Of a stretch of 6,376 nt of DNA, positions 5,867 through 6,376 are shown in pieces. The stretch comes from CBDUBU01 sp965365465 (lineage in GTDB: Bacteria; Bacteroidota; Rhodothermia; Rhodothermales; DASSAV01). The position numbers and the translations under genes are program-made. Position 1 is the first letter of the stretch, and each line of letters begins with the position of its first letter. The notes under the pieces are model-generated. The model saw only the letters and a list, made by a program, of their open reading frames with translations. It ran no database searches and was not told where the DNA came from. The stretch spans positions 1 through 6,376 of the forward strand of contig CBDUBU010000241.1 in the NCBI GenBank assembly GCA_965365465.1. The letters run 5' to 3'.

Positions 5867-6376
5867 ATGAACCAGTCTGACCATCTTTCCTATCCCTACA
5901 AGAGCATACGGCATTTCTCTACAGCCGTATGGATGCTCCTGTTTCTGGTCCCTGCTTCCTGTTCCAGCCTCTCTCAAAGCGCGAAAGAGGCAACCCAGGC
6001 TTCGACGCAGAGCGCTGCAGACAGCGAGCAAGAGCGGTTCATCGCGTCTCTACTGGAAAAGATGACATTGGAAGAAAAGTTGGGACAGCTCACGCAGTAT
6101 TCCTGGGAATTTGCCACCGGCCCTACGCAGGCGGGCAGCCCGTCCCAGGCAAGTTATGCGGAGCTGGCGCGTGAGGGTAAGGTCGGCTCCTTCCTCAATG
6201 TCTATGGAGCAGAATACACACGTCGGTTGCAAGAAATGGCTGTGGAAGAATCACGCCTCGGTATTCCGCTCGTGTTTGCCATGGACGTCATTCACGGTCT
6301 GCAAACGATTTTTCCTGTTCCCCTTGCAGAGGCAAGCAGTTGGGATCCTGACGCCGTCGCGTTAGGGGCTCGCATA
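5867..6376 (+). CDS. bglX: Secreted glycoside hydrolase family 3, BglX-like beta-glucosidase (3' end outside window)
   Basis: The first 170 codons are visible and the frame is open to the window edge. A 20-residue n-region with Lys12 and Arg15 leads into a hydrophobic core (AVWMLLFLVPAS, residues 20-31) and Cys32. This is an export signal, possibly a lipoprotein one, although Pro29 at -3 is not lipobox-typical. After a Ser/Ala/Gln-rich spacer the family 3 barrel begins: IASLLEKMTLEEKLGQLTQY (59-78), REGKVGSFLNVYG (102-114), and ESRLGIPLVFAMDVIHG (128-144), then TIFPVPLAEASSWDP (147-161). Asp140 in the AMDVIHG segment is the usual sugar-binding Asp. The nucleophile Asp and the C-terminal domains lie outside the window (family members have about 750 residues). 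Such enzymes remove glucose or other sugars from the non-reducing ends of oligosaccharides in the periplasm or outside; the exact substrate cannot be told. I chose the ATG at 5867 because it gives a basic n-region; the internal Met23 would lose it. No clear Shine-Dalgarno is present. Confidence 0.9.
   Translation, partial: MNQSDHLSYPYKSIRHFSTAVWMLLFLVPASCSSLSQSAKEATQASTQSAADSEQERFIASLLEKMTLEEKLGQLTQYSWEFATGPTQAGSPSQASYAELAREGKVGSFLNVYGAEYTRRLQEMAVEESRLGIPLVFAMDVIHGLQTIFPVPLAEASSWDPDAVALGARI

Noticed and set aside
5929..6365. Overlapping + strand open frames at 5929-6174 and 6111-6365
   Set aside because: They are in other frames of the GH3 gene, whose frame from 5867 to the edge encodes clear family 3 motifs.
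1..6376. Mobile element, defence system, CRISPR array or tRNA in the window
   Set aside because: No transposase, integrase, direct-repeat array or cloverleaf was seen; all genes are core or common envelope functions on one strand.

Overview
The window is about 6.4 kb of ordinary bacterial chromosome, with every gene on the + strand. I see no mobile element, CRISPR array, rRNA or tRNA. The FtsK sequence (YNIQIT in the alpha region, ISDHYIAMPP, APIARLAQMARAVGIHL) resembles FtsK of Bacteroidota and relatives. A phosphosulfolactate phosphatase gene next to ftsK, the moderately high GC content, and a good E. coli-type promoter and Shine-Dalgarno site make me lean to a Rhodothermota/Balneolota-like member of the FCB group. 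That placement is inference from memory of these families, not a search result.

Layout: (1) 1-383 is the 3' end of a prephenate dehydrogenase gene (tyrA) with a C-terminal ACT domain. (2) 384-522 is intergenic and holds a near-consensus sigma-70 promoter at 419-447. (3) 523-1641 is gcvT, the T-protein of the glycine cleavage system. (4) 1642-1794 is a leader with an imperfect inverted repeat and two AAGGTGA ribosome-binding sites, each followed by an in-frame ATG. (5) 1795-2538 is a comB-like 2-phosphosulfolactate phosphatase gene. (6) 2541-5102 is a full-length ftsK DNA translocase gene starting 2 bases after the comB stop. (7) 5107-5142 is a hairpin after ftsK. (8) 5163-5726 encodes a small thioredoxin-fold protein with a CTWC motif, probably a lipoprotein or membrane-anchored. 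(9) 5727-5866 is a gap with nothing I can name. (10) 5867-6376 is the 5' end of a secreted family 3 glycoside hydrolase (BglX-like beta-glucosidase), cut by the window edge.

The genes do not form one pathway. They cover aromatic amino acid synthesis, one-carbon/glycine metabolism, sulfonate metabolism, chromosome segregation, envelope redox and sugar hydrolysis. The tightest link is comB-ftsK, which looks translationally coupled. gcvT has its own promoter, and the hairpin after ftsK probably separates ftsK from the envelope genes.

I do not find a clear undescribed system. The best leads are the structured comB leader with two competing starts, the comB gene without a visible comA partner, and the DNA-reading helix of FtsK gamma, which is SpoIIIE-like rather than E. 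coli-like.
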